Part shown: piece by piece, positions 1-11,708 of the stretch
Numbering within the stretch: the first letter of the stretch is position 1
How the letters are laid out: each line of letters opens with the position of its first letter
Assembly (NCBI GenBank): GCA_034770075.1
Contig: CM068383.1
Span: 36,771,094-36,835,093, forward strand
Length of the DNA: 64,000 bases
Origin: Aralia elata
Taxonomy: Eukaryota; Streptophyta; Magnoliopsida; Apiales; Araliaceae
Reading direction: 5' to 3'
The notes under the pieces: generated by a model
Databases searched by the model: none
Told to the model about the DNA's origin: nothing
Seen by the model: the letters and a program-made list of their open reading frames with translations, nothing else
Program-made: the position numbers and the translations under genes

Positions 1-1
1 A

Positions 2-3000
2 GAGGGTGGCAGCGAGGCCCTGGCTAAGTACAATCAGGAAAAGAAGAAGGGTCATGAGGGCCAGAAGGCAGGAAGCAGCGGGGGCAGTAACCCCAACAAA
101 CGGAAATGGGTCGAGAGTCAGTCCTCCGGGGGAAACAAATCTGGAGGGGAGGTGAAGAAGCCAGGCAGGTGCAACAATTGTAGCAAGAACCACACGGGGG
201 AATGCATGAAAGGGAAGAGCGTGTGTTACCGTTGTGGACAACCTGGGCACATGGCCCCACAATGCCCTAATAAGCCGAAAGGAGGTTGTTTCTCCTGTGG
301 GTCACCTGACCACCAGATCAAGGATTGCCCGAAGAGGAAGGGCGACGCCGGGAGTGGCAACCGAAGCAATAACAACAGCGGGAATAGCAACCGGTTGAAC
401 TACGGGCCACCAGCCAGTCAAGCCAACAGACCAACAGCCCGCACGTTCAACATGACTGTTCAGGATGCCATGGAATCCAAAGACGTGGTGTCAGGTATCA
501 TCCCAATCAATGATATAAATGCATATGTGCTATTTGATTCGGGTGCTACTTGCTCTTTTGTTTTCGAAGAATTTGCTAGTCAGTTAAATTTACCTTGTGA
601 AAAGTTAGAACACCCTATAAACGTAGAAGTAGCAAACAAGGAAATTATCCCCGTAGAATGCATTCATAGGAATTGTAGTGCTGAACTGCGAGGATTTAAG
701 CTCAATGTGGATTTGATACCAATTCGGCTGGGAGAGTTTGATGTAATCCTGGGAATGGATTGGCTAACAATTCACGGAGCAGTTATTGATTATAAGAAGA
801 AATGTGTACACCTAAAAACTCCTAATAAGTCGAAGGTGGTATTTTACGGTAGTAAGTCACCAGGACAATCTTGTTGTCTGACTATGATGCAAACCAAGAA
901 ACTGCTTAAGAAAGGTTGCGTGTGTTATCTGGCACATGTAATTGATACTTATCAGGTCAGTGATGAGATGAGTCAAATACCAATCGTGAGGGATTTCGCT
1001 GATGTCTTCCCCGATGAACTTCCGGGACTGCCGCCGGACAGGGAAACCGAGTTCGTTATCGATTTGGCACCGGGAACCGCACTAATATCGAAGCCGACGT
1101 ATCGAATAGCACCTGTAGAAATGAAGGAGTTGATGGTGCAACTACAGGAATTGTTAGATAAAGATTATATCAGACCGAGTGTGTCCCCATGGGGAGCGCC
1201 AGTTCTGTTTGTAAAGAAGAAAGATGGTTCTATGCGACTTTGTATCGACTACCGGGAGTTGAACAAAGTTACGATTAAGAATAGGTATCCGCTTCCTAGG
1301 ATTGACGATCTATTTGATCAACTTAAGGGAGCGAAATACTTTTCGAAAATTGACCTAAGGACAGGCTATCATCAGCTGAAGGTGAGGCAGGAAGATATCC
1401 CGAAGACTGCATTCAGAACTCGTTACGGGCACTTCGAGTTTCTGGTAATGTCTTTTGGATTGACGAATGCACCAGCAGCATTCATGGATATGATGAACAG
1501 AGTATTCAAGCAGTACTTGGACAAGTTCGTAGTCGTATTCATTGATGACATTTTGGTGTATTCAGGGACGGAGGAGGAGCATGCTGAACATTTGAAGATT
1601 GTATTAGAAGCTCTCAGGAAGGAGAAGTTGTACGCAAAATTTTCGAAGTGTGAGTTTTGGTTGCAGAGGGTACAATTTCTGGGTCACGTCATCGACAAAA
1701 ATGGTGTTTCAGTGGACCCAGCAAAAGTGGAGGCAGTTATCAACTGGGAACAGCCGAAGACGCCGACAGAGATCTGGAGTTTCTTGGGATTAGTGGGATA
1801 CTATCGAAGATTCATACAAGATTTTTCAAAGATAGCATCGCCATTGACTAACCTCACCAGGAAAACAGTTAAGTTCGTTTGGTCGGAGAAATGTGAGGAA
1901 AGTTTCATGGAGTTGAAGAAGAGACTTAGCCAAGCACCGGTGTTGACCTTACCAGACAACACTGGGGGTTTTGTAGTGTATAGCGATGCATCACACAAAG
2001 GTCTCAGCTGCGTGCTGATGCAGCACGGCAAGGTAGTGGCGTACGCATCACGTCAGCTGAAAGACTATGAGAAGGGTTACCCGACTCATGACTTGGAGTT
2101 AGCAGCGGTAGTTTTCGCCTTGAAGATCTGGAGGCACTACCTATACGGGGAGAAGTGCGAGATATATACAGATCACAAAAGTCTGAAATATATCTTCACT
2201 CAAAAGGAGCTAAACATGAGGCAACGCCGATGGTTAGAATTGATCATGGACTACGACTGTGAAATTCTGTACCATCCGGGCAAAGTAAATATAGTGGTTG
2301 ATGCCTTAAGCAGGAAAGGCAAGGTGGAATTGATGCAGCTGACGGTTCTAGAGGAATTGGTAAAGGACCTTGAATGTCTGGAACTGGAGGTTAGGTATCC
2401 AATGGAGGCGGACGAAAAATTGTTTACTGTAACGGCAGGTCCGACTCTACTGGATAAGATACAGGAGGCTCAAGAATTTGATGAAGAATGCATTGACATT
2501 AAGAAATAATTATCGGAGGGAAAAGCATCGAAGTATAAGGTTGACAGCGCAGGATTGCTGAGATTCGAGGGAAGGATCTGGATACCCTACGTACCAGACT
2601 TAAGGGAAGAAATTTTGCAAGAGGCCCATAATACGAGATTTTCGGTACATCCGGGTAGCACCAAGATGTATTAAGATCTTCGTCAACATTATTGGTGGCC
2701 GCATTTGAAGGGGGAAGTCGCAGAATTCGTCAGCCGGTGCTTAACTTGTCAGAGAATCAAGGCGGAGCACCAGTGGCCGAGCGGATTATTACAACCCTTA
2801 GAGATTCCCGAGTGGAAGTGGGAGCATATCACAATGGATTTTGTGGTAGGACTCCCAACAACACAAAAGGGTCTAGTCGCCATCTGGGTGATCGTAGATC
2901 AGTTGACCAAGTCTGCCCACTTTCTACCAATCAAGATCAGGTACAAATTGGAATAGTTGGCGAAACTTTACGTGAAGGAAATAGTATCACGACATGGAGT

Positions 3001-3860
3001 GCCGGTATCTATTGTGTCTGACAGAGATCCGCGCTTCACGTCAAATTTTTGGAGAAGTCTACAGGAGAGACTGGGAACACAGTTAAGAATAAGTACGGCA
3101 TATCATCCTCAGACTGATGGTCAGAGTGAGCGAATAATTCAGACCCTAGAGGATATGCTTCAGGCAGTTGTGATGGATTTAAGTGGCAGCTGGGACGATC
3201 ACTTGCCACTAGTGGAGTTCGCCTACAACAACAGTTACCATGCTAGCATTGGTATGCCACCGTACGAAGCATTGTATGGGAGGAAGTGTCGAACGCCATT
3301 GTGTTGGGATGAGGTTGGTGAGCGGAGATTGTTGGGGCCAGAGTTGGTTCAACAAACCGTGGAAATTATTAAGGTAATAAGACAGCGGTTAGTAGCAGCC
3401 CAGGATCGCCAGAAGAAGTATGCTGACCTACATCGTCAGAAACAAGACCTTGAAGTTGGTAGCTTTGTGTTTCTGAAGGTATCGCCCTGGAAAGGGAAGA
3501 TTCGTTTTGGGAAGAAGGGCAAACTGAGCCCTAGGTTCATAGGACCTTTCGAAGTATTAAGGAGAATAGGCGAGGTGGCGTACGAGGTAACATTACCTCC
3601 TGAACTTGAGCACATTCACAATATGTTTCATGTATCAGTGTTGCGTCCGTACAAACCAGATTACAAGCATGTCATTTCCTATGAGCAAATTCAAGTCGAG
3701 AAGGACTTATCATACGAGGAAATTCCGGTTCAAATATTGGATGCTGAGAAATAAAACCATTCACTCTGTTAAAGTTCTCTGGAGAAATCACGCGGTGGAA
3801 GAAGCTACGTGGGAACTCGAAGAGAAGATGAGAGCGAATTACCCCCAGTTATTTGAGTAG
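2..3860 (+). pseudogene. gag-pol: gag-pol polyprotein of chromovirus I (partial, broken)
   Basis: One frame runs open from base 2 to a TAA at 2507. It continues in the same frame past further stops at 2672 (TAA) and 2954 (TAG) to 3754. A frameshift near 3750 then moves the chromodomain to another frame ending at 3860. Visible modules are a degenerate CCHC, two good zinc knuckles ([14 protein letters not shown] and [14 protein letters not shown]), aspartic protease (FDSGATCSF), reverse transcriptase with FIDDILVYS, RNase H ([24 protein letters not shown]), integrase with its zinc finger (CLTCQRIKAEHQ), core ([25 protein letters not shown]) and GPF module, then a chromodomain (SVKVLWRNHAVEEATWE). 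In living relatives this makes one polyprotein for particle assembly, reverse transcription and integration. With three stops and one shift it cannot do so here. The first methionine in the frame (152) is internal to gag. Confidence 0.9.
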
Positions 3861-3870
3861 CCTTAGATTG

Positions 3871-3907
3871 AAATTCCGAGGACGGAATTTTTATAAGGGG
3901 GAGAGGA
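3871..3907 (+). promoter_or_regulatory. Pre-PPT hairpin and polypurine tract of element I
   Basis: A perfect 8-bp stem AAATTCCG/CGGAATTT with loop AGGA (3871-3890) is followed by a purine-rich tract ending in GGGGGAGAGGA directly before the LTR start TGTAATGTCC at 3908. The tract is the expected primer site for plus-strand DNA synthesis. The hairpin recurs, with different stem bases but a near-constant loop, before the other chromovirus PPTs in this window. Confidence 0.75.
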
Positions 3908-4878
3908 TGTAATGTCCAGGAATTTTTAAACATTGTATCAAATTTATTTTTGATAAATAAAATTCATTTTATATAATTTTATGAATTTAATTGGATCCAC
4001 GTGAGAATTATTATTTAATTATATAATTATACGGTCCAATAATTTCTTGCATTGAAGGGGCTCATTAATAGTGTGATTTAAATTAGTGAGTTAACCCTAA
4101 GATTCAATTTGCAAGAAATTTGGAAGAAAAATTAATAAATAAATTCATTTTACTATTATCGGATTAAATAATTCAAACGAGGAATTTTTGGTAAAATAAA
4201 TAATTAAATAAATAGTTAAATTGAACTAGTTATTTAATTGAAATGATAGGAGCATAAAGTTTATAAATTATTTGGGCCACCTCTTAAATTTTTTTTAGCT
4301 GACCCAAACTTCAATAGGGTTAAGCCAAATTTCTTTTAAATTCTTATTGGGCCATCTTTTATTCGACCGGCCCAACCCTATTGGGTTGAGCCCAATCCCT
4401 TCCCAACCAAACCGAGCCCATTCCTTAATTCTTTTTAGTCGGGTCGAATCCAATCAAATTGGGAGGTGGGTTATCTGATGTGAGTTGCAACCAAGCAAAG
4501 GAAATTGGGACAAACGGTGGGAGTGAATTGGGGATAACCGAGCTGAGAAAAACCAAATCCTCAAGCCCTCAAATCAACTGCCAAGCAAGGAACGATCGAA
4601 GCCAATCAATCAAGTCGGACGGTCGAGGGGGAAGCCGGCGACAGCGTGAGTGACCAACGGTTGGAGCAGAGAAGGGCGTCGACGACCGAGCGAACACGGG
4701 TTGGACCAAAGGTCCCAGAAATCCGGCGACACGACCGGTGGAGACGCACGGCTCGAGGGTGCCGACCGACGCTAGCTGGGTGATTGATGGGGACGACCGG
4801 TCGTTGCCCCTCTCCTTACCGTCAGTCATTGACCAGCCACTAAGGGTATTGCCCAAATAATTAGGGCAAAATTTTCTC

Positions 4879-4885
4879 TATAAAT
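4879..4885 (+). promoter_or_regulatory. LTR I TATA box
   Basis: TATAAAT lies downstream of the GC-rich block in the LTR. This is the likely core promoter of element I, with transcription expected to begin roughly 30 bases downstream. The call rests on motif and position only. Confidence 0.5.
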
Positions 4886-5599
4886 TGGACCATCAAACCC
4901 CAAAGCTGCCATTTCTACTGCCATTTCTTTTTCCTTCTTATTTGGATTCTACTGCCATTTCTTTGTTGGGGAAAATTTTGTGGGAGAAAGGCCATGGAAG
5001 GCCGTACAGTATAAGCTAGGATTATGGTTGGGTAGTACATTAAGGTTACTAGTTACTGAAGAACATTGATACGCCACCAATTGTGCGTGGTAATGACTGT
5101 AAGAAACAGTTTGTGTTGTTGTTGGGTTTATGTATTAAGCAGTCCATTCAGTTGTAAAGATTTCATGATTTTGTTATATTATGTGTTACTGTGTGATGGA
5201 TTGGTTTGAAACTCTGTGTACTGAAGGACCTTGAGGTCCTGGCAACTTGAAATCTTTGCACTGCGATTAGGCAAGTTTGTATTGTAGGAGGCACACCATG
5301 TGTTTGCAAAAATGCCCGAAAGAAAAAAGAAAGAAAGGGAAAACAAACTGTGGTTTTTCTTGTGATAATGCTTGGGCTAAGTGTTGTATGCGTATTGTAG
5401 TCAATTGCAGCTAAATTAGAGAGGATGAATCAGGCGGCTTAGTCACCCCAATAAATTATAAACTGTTTCAATAATTTTCCCAGAATTGGTTATGTAATTC
5501 ATTGGGTTATTTAACAACGATAAACTAGGGTTAATAATTATCTAACCATTAATAATAAGTAATTAGATGTAATACTATAGGATTAATTATTAGTCATGT

Positions 5600-6150
5600 A
5601 CCAATAAAATAATTATTTATCCATAAATAATAAATAAAGATAATAAATATTTAATTATTATTTAACTAATGTTAAATAATAATTAAGTATGAACAAAGTT
5701 AATAAATAATTATTTATTATTTCCCAATAAATAATCAATAAAGATAATAAATAGTTAATTATTAATATTAAAGTTAATGAAATAATTATTTATCAATAAA
5801 TAATAAATAAAAAAAACAAATGTTTAATTATTATTTGATTGATATTAAATAATAATTAAGTATGAACAAGGTTAACAAATAATTATTTATTATTTATCCA
5901 TAAATAATAAATAAAGGTAATAAATATTTAATTATTATGAAATCCTAAATAATAAATATAAGTAAAGTTAATAATTATTTATTATTTATCCATAAATAAT
6001 AAATAAAGGTAATAAATATTTAATTATTATTTAATCCTAAATAATAATTAAGTATAAGTAAAGTTAATAATTATTTATTATTTATTAATAAATAAAGGTA
6101 CTAAATATTTAATTATTATTTAATTAATATTAATAATAATTAGGTATGAA
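5600..6150. repeat. AT-rich minisatellite in LTR I
   Basis: Five to six degenerate tandem units of roughly 90-110 bases repeat the pattern AATAATTATTTATTATTT, CCATAAATAATAAATAAAG, TATTTAATTATTATTTAA and AATAATTAAGTATG. Units differ by small indels. The array is non-coding and lies downstream of the TATA box, so it would be transcribed. Confidence 0.75.
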
Positions 6151-7350
6151 TAAAGCTAATACGGATAACAATTACTTAATCATTAATGAAATAATGATTA
6201 AGTATGAGGGAGATTAATGAGTTAATTATTTTTGGCCCTTAATAAATAATGATAATAAACACTTAAGGATTATTTAATAACAATTAAGTGTGTGTAGAAT
6301 TAATACAGTAAGTAATTAATGTAGAATAAGGAACAAGGTTAATGATTACCTAATTACCCCTAAGGTAAATAGTAAATAAGCGATCAATTGTTTTCTGTTG
6401 TCATTGAACCGGAATAAATTTATTATTTATCTTATAAATAATAAATAAAGACTTTTAACCCATATTAGAGACAACTAAGGGTAATAATCTGGGTGATCGA
6501 AGGATAAGTGAACCTGATTAGCTATTATTTTCATAATTAAAGGTCAGTAATTAATCTCCGAATAACTGATGTTAAATAGTAATTAGATATAAATAGTGAA
6601 TTGTATACCTGCTAAATAAATAGCATAAGTGAGTACCTCGATATACAGTTATGCAATGCTAATGGATAAATCGACTTTACCAAATGATAGGTCATCTAAG
6701 GTCGATTAATTAAAGCTAAAATTTATTGTAGCTGAGCAAACAGGCAAGTTCCCTAACTTCATTCTTTCAGTATATTGAATGCAAGTTTCTAAACCTTATG
6801 CATTATTTTTAATTTGTGCAAAAAGGTATATATTGCAAGATTATTCTTTAAGCTTGAATCTTATCTCCAAGCATGCCTTAAGTGGTCTAATCACTTTTAA
6901 AATTATTCCACATCTATGTATTTATTGACATTCGCACTCGTGCATTTGAATTCGTATATCTATTTAAAGTTCCGAAATTTATGAACTATTCATGATTAAG
7001 TCTGAACCCTTGTCTCGGTCAGGCACGTATGTGAAAATTTATAAAAGCTATCCGAACCAATCAATGGTGAGGATTCTTAGACTGAATGAAGACCCCTTTT
7101 ATTATAGGGGAGTACCCCAGGTGCCGTATATAAGGTACAAACAGCAGAGTTAAATGTTATGCATACACATAGCGTACGCGAGGCTGATCCCCTCAAGTAC
7201 TTATTCTGTAGCCAGTAACCAGAGGGTCAACTAGCTATTGACTCCTCTAGAAGTTATTGTTGAAAGTCTATTCGACTACCATTTGTTCTAAAAGCATTTA
7301 TTGTTATTGCTTCTAATAATTGCTGAATTCTCCTTCTATATTCTCTTCAT

Positions 7351-7420
7351 CATGATATATCCTTATTGTTGTACTTTAAACTTGCTGAGCAAACTCGTTG
7401 CTCATTCTTGCTATATCATG
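7351..7420 (+). other. Conserved LTR hairpin (TGAGCAA/TTGCTCA) in LTR I
   Basis: A perfect 7-bp stem TGAGCAA/TTGCTCA with a 5-base loop (7386-7404) is enclosed by outer arms CATGATATA (7351-7359) and TATATCATG (7412-7420). It is followed by TTATTGCAG, which resembles a 3' splice site. The same module occurs in LTR II, IV, V, S, III, VI and the solo LTR. Confidence 0.7.
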
Positions 7421-8559
7421 ACTTTATTGCAGCTAAACCCGAGACGTCAAGGAAGAACAAAGAAAAAGAAAAGATGAAGTAATAGGCTTCATGTAGCAGA
7501 TTTTAAATTTATGTATAGTTAATTGCTGTTAATGAAATTTAAAACCCTAACTTTTATTTAGGGTATGGATTTGTGTAAGTGTTTAAGGTTTTTTGTATTC
7601 TGGGACTAGTAACACCTTTGTAATGAACAACGTATGTTTATTATATTCCGCATTTTAGTTACCATATGTTGTTAGAGGTGAATGTTTGTATTGGATCGTG
7701 ATGACCGGATCCGGGTATTTGGAGACCCGAATTTGGGGGCGTCACAAAAATAGTCTAGGTTGTTCAAAAAGGGGAAAGAGACTACTACAGGTTAGTTCCA
7801 TTAGGGGGTATTTTCGTCTATTTATTGTGCTATAAAAATTCTAGAAATATTTTTAGTGATAATATGGGAAGTTATGTGAGTCCTGTAAAAATTTGAGAAT
7901 TTTTGGCCTTGTAGAATGAAAGTTATGGATTTTATGGTGAAGGACCTCAAATTTCGAAATGGGACAAAACCCGCTGACCCCTAGCTTACGTGCACTGTTT
8001 TGACCCTTTAGCAAGTGAAATAAATTCAGGTCTTTTTGCCACTGAAACTATAGGAAGTTACGTACTTCTTGTCCAAAAATCGTTGCATTCCGACTTGTAA
8101 TGACGAATCTACGGCTAAAATAAAAACGTAGAGATTTTCGACGAAAACGGCTAAAATTGGAGTTTTATAAATCCGATGACCACAAAATTTTAAATGGGAG
8201 TACTTGTTAATATGTATAAGATCTTATCAAAAATTTGGAGTCATCGGAGTTGTGCAAGATAGTGATCATTTTTCTTAGTTTCGAAAGTTAAAACGGACGT
8301 TTGAAAAATGTTAAAGGAAATTGAAAATTTTCATAAGGAAAGAATTTTTGAGTATGGAATATATGTACATATGTGTGGCAAGACTTGAAGAAAATAAAAA
8401 TCGATTATTAAAAGAGGTTAAGTCATTTTAAGAATGTAGCTTCCAATCCGGTTTACTGTATGCATATTTGGTTTAATGTTTTAGCATTCGATTTGCTGTA
8501 GTATTATTTGGTTTGATGAATTGTAAATTCGATATGTTAAAAGGAATTACAGTTTGAAT

Positions 8560-8770
8560 CGAGCTTGTTGGATTATGGTATTCGGCTTGCTGAATTATTG
8601 AATCTAGCTTGCTGAATTGGTGGATATGGTTTGCTGAATTAATGAATCCGGTTTGCTAAATTAGTGAATCCAGCTTGCTGGATTGTAGGATAGTTTAAAT
8701 CCAGGTTGTTGGATTGGTATGTTTGGATAATCTAACTTGCTGGATTAGGTATTCAGGCTTAATGGATTAG
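8560..8770 (+). repeat. Palindromic ~20-bp tandem repeats in LTR II
   Basis: About eight degenerate units read like GAATCCAGCTTGCTGGATTG with short A/T spacers. The clearest unit is a perfect hairpin AATCCAGC-TT-GCTGGATT; others keep the arms partly (AATCTAGCTTGCTGAATT, AATCCAGGTTGTTGGATT). Confidence 0.7.
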
Positions 8771-9647
8771 AAAGAAGAACTTATAAAATGAAAGACTTAG
8801 TGTTAACTCATAAGGTTTATGATAAAGTAGTAGTACAGTCGTGCTCTTTAATAGTTGATGAATAGTAGATGGGCTAAACGATTCCTTCAGGGAGCGGAGG
8901 TATATACGAACTAGTAACCGATCTAACTCACTGTGAAAACAGTGTAGACGAGACGAAAACTAGTTTGTTGGTTGTTTGTGGGAAACCACTCGGCATACTA
9001 TATTGAACACTGTTAAAGACTCGATGTGTGCTAGTTTTAAAATTATGAATACGTATAGTGCTAAAGTGTTATCTAATATTTGATTATGTGGTTAAATGTT
9101 AGATAATGCACTTAAAAAGAAGTGATATTATAAGGTGATATGTGTGATGCTAATTGTAAGATCAATCTTATAACTGTTAGGTCTTTCATAAGAGATTAAG
9201 TTAGGTTGCGTAGCAGTAATCGACGGTACATGCAAGTTTCCTATCCTTGTGCAAGTATCTTAACTTCATTTTCATATTGAAATGCAAGTTTCCTTAACCT
9301 TACTCAAGTTTATATTGAGCAAGTTCTTAACCCTAAACTTCTTACGTTATTGCAAGTTCCTCTTAACGCAAACTTGAGTTGCTATGTTTCAAGCATGCTA
9401 GTGGTTTAATTCTTTATAATTATTCCACCTCCTTAAATTATTGATTCGCACATAGTGCATGTTGCATATGTCCATCAGGTATGAAAGGCTGATTACCTAC
9501 ATTACCATAAGGTTCAGTTAAATTGGTTCATGGTCATTATTGACACCATGTATTATTGAATTCAGTCATTCAATCATTGAAATTTTGATTCATGCTCTTT
9601 CACAATTATTATATTGTTAAAAATTCTAAAGCCTATTCTTTCTTTCA

Positions 9648-9717
9648 ATCATGATATATCTTTATTGTATTTAAACTTGCTGAGCAAAATAGTTGCTCAC
9701 CCTTGCTGTATCATGAT
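9648..9717 (+). other. Conserved LTR hairpin in LTR II
   Basis: Inner stem TGAGCAA/TTGCTCA (9681-9699) has loop AATAG. Perfect outer arms ATCATGATA (9648-9656) and TATCATGAT (9709-9717) enclose it. The structure equals that of LTR I although loop and flanks differ. Confidence 0.7.
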
Positions 9718-10005
9718 AACAAATTTCAGATTTAAGGTGAATGTTCGAGGAAAGACAATACAAAAGTAAAGAACAAGATTAGATGGTTATGTACGTTAAC
9801 TATTTAGTTATCTGATGTAAATGATATTGTAAACCTTTTAAGTTCCTGAAGGTATGTATTAAGTTAAGGTTAGAAACCTTGGGATATGTTATAAATTTAA
9901 TTGTATAAATAATTTATGTTTATATCTTCCGCAGTAGTTGTAAATATGATGTATCGTGACACAACAGGTCTGAGGTTCAAGGGACCCAGATTTGGGGGCG
10001 TTACA

Positions 10006-11333
10006 ATTATCATAGTATCTTGTGTATGATGAGTAATACTTTTACATGTCTTTTAAGACCTTTAGGGTATATCAAAGGGTATGCTTGGATATAATAAGTT
10101 GTACATGGAGATAAGTGAATGATCAACAAAGAATCTACCACATCTAGCAAAAGATGAGAATGTCCTATGTGATTCGATAAAATGACAATTCAGTAGTCCT
10201 TGGCCAAGGCAGAATGAAATTAGAAAGGGATTTCTAATTTGCATAATTTAGAGTTAGGCATTTGAGAATCGAAATGCATATAATTAAATAAAATAAAACT
10301 TGACAGTAATTCCATGTCTTATATTTTATTGGGACATTGTATGGTAGAAGGATTGAATTGTACGGTAACTATTCACTGAAAGGTTCTTTTGTGATTAATA
10401 TTGAAATTTATATTATCTGGAAAGTCGTTGATCGCTAAGGAGCTTACCCTTATTGTAGAATAAATATTATTTTTTAAAATAAATTAAATAGTTTAATTTA
10501 TTTATTTAAATAAGATTAGAATTTTTCTAATTGATTTATTCACAACCGGTTTAATATGGAGAATTTAAAGGGTCACACCACAAAAGAAAAATATTTATTT
10601 AAGAAGTAAATGACATAATCGTAATAATAAGTTAATTATATTTAATTTAATCTATGATGATAGAATAAATTAAATAACTTAATATTTATTATTTAATATT
10701 TTAAAAATATTAAATATAAATTAATGAGAGGAATCTTATTATTATTATTACTATTATTATTATTTAATTCCTAAAAGAGTTTGGGAATTAATTAATAAAA
10801 GTACTCTCATAAATTCCTAATTGAATTAGGAGTTTAATTAATTAAAGGAGTTTAATTATAATAATAACCTAATCCTAAATAGTTTACGAGGGTTACCTAT
10901 ATCTATAAATAAGAGGAGTCTTGTTATGGATTAGGGTTACATACACTTCCAATAGTTGGGAGAGTACTTACAATTTTTATAGAGATAAAAACTAGGGTTT
11001 TGCCAATACCCATCTTCTTGAATACGTATTATTCCTTGGTGGATCACCTCTAGAGGCCAAACACTTGGGTGGCTAACGTTGATCAAAGGAAGGAATCTCA
11101 CCGTTGAATTCAAGGAGAATGCGAAGGATTTTGAAGTTGAACTTGTACCCGAGGAAGCTAGAATTCTACAAGGGTATAATTCTTATTCTCTATCTTTTTC
11201 GTTTAATTGATAATTGAACACAAGGAAAGATCATGGTGATGGTTTGTATGAAAATTTTAAAATCTGATTTTATTGCGCTTCCGCTTTATTTATGTAATTT
11301 GATTGCATGCTTGCGTTATATATAAACCTAACA
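10006..11333 (+). repeat. Probable Copia-type LTR, 3' portion
   Basis: The sequence has the look of a plant Ty1/copia LTR: a TATA box at 10904, a leader, then GCGCTTCCGCTTTATTT and the terminal TATAAACCTAACA. The left part is cut by LTR II. No PBS follows the end, so it is a 3' LTR or solo LTR. Assignment to Copia rests on general resemblance, since no coding domain is present. The frame at 10062-10244 on the minus strand is unsupported. Confidence 0.5.
10904..10911 (+). promoter_or_regulatory. TATA box of the Copia-type LTR
   Basis: TATAAATA, followed by AGAGG, stands about 430 bases before the LTR end. Position and sequence fit a plant pol II core promoter and set the orientation as plus. 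Confidence 0.5.
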
Positions 11334-11680
11334 GAAGGTTCCCAGATCTTCACAGCTTACTCGATGGGAATAAATTCGATCTTTCTAGTGGATCGGATCT
11401 GAGTGGATGCCTTTCCTGATCCTCGCTGGGGAACGCCCTTTTGAGTCCAGTAATGAACATCCGACTGTTTCGCCTCTCGATGGAGGAATCACACAACATA
11501 CATTCACATTCATTCATTGTTCCTCACCGTATAAATATGAATAACATTATGCGAAGCACTAAAATAAAGCAATCGAGAATAAAACAAGGCATTCATCAGA
11601 ACATACAATCAAACCATTCACATAACACAGATTATGAAAGGAAAACATCAAGATTGAACGCGACTTAAGCCCTCTTAAAA

Positions 11681-11700
11681 GATCCCCAGCGGAGTCGCCA
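11681..11700 (-). other. Primer binding site (tRNA-Arg type) of the Tat-like element
   Basis: The minus-strand sequence TGGCGACTCCGCTGGGGATC lies 8 bases inside the LTR end. This spacing and sequence are typical of the site where tRNA primes minus-strand synthesis in Tat/Ogre elements. Confidence 0.65.
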
Positions 11701-11708
11701 TCTATTGA

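Larger units (their letters stand above)
1..7746 (+). mobile_element. Chromovirus I (Ty3/gypsy, Tekay/Del-like), 5' part outside window
   Basis: This is the 3' portion of a plus-strand Ty3/gypsy element: end of gag, protease, reverse transcriptase, RNase H, integrase, chromodomain, polypurine tract and a complete 3' LTR. Domain order and the C-terminal chromodomain place it among chromoviruses. The long LTR and the close match to the two other chromoviruses in this window suggest the Tekay/Del lineage. The window starts inside gag, so the 5' LTR and the left target duplication are not visible. The base after the LTR begins AAAAT, the expected right copy of a 5-bp duplication. The element appears to sit inside an older LTR that resumes at 7747. 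Confidence 0.85.
3908..7746 (+). repeat. 3' LTR of chromovirus I (3839 bp)
   Basis: The LTR starts TGTAATGTCC directly after the polypurine tract and ends GGGGGCGTCACA. It contains a GC-rich block near 4600-4830, a TATA box near 4879, an AT-rich minisatellite (about 5600-6150), a TGAGCAA hairpin near 7386, and the motif GGCTGATCCCC shared with other LTRs here. The short frames at 4459-4856 lie in the GC-rich block and have no recognisable domain. Confidence 0.85.
7747..10005 (+). repeat. LTR II, 5'-truncated remnant
   Basis: The sequence ends in TTTGGGGGCGTTACA, closely matching the end of LTR I (ATTTGGGGGCGTCACA). It carries its own TGAGCAA hairpin and the same order of motifs near the end, so it is the 3' part of another chromovirus LTR. 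No PBS follows, so it is a 3' LTR or a solo LTR. Its start is displaced off the window by insertion of element I. It contains palindromic tandem repeats (about 8560-8770) and a cassette at 8875-9015 that reappears inverted in element V. Confidence 0.7.
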
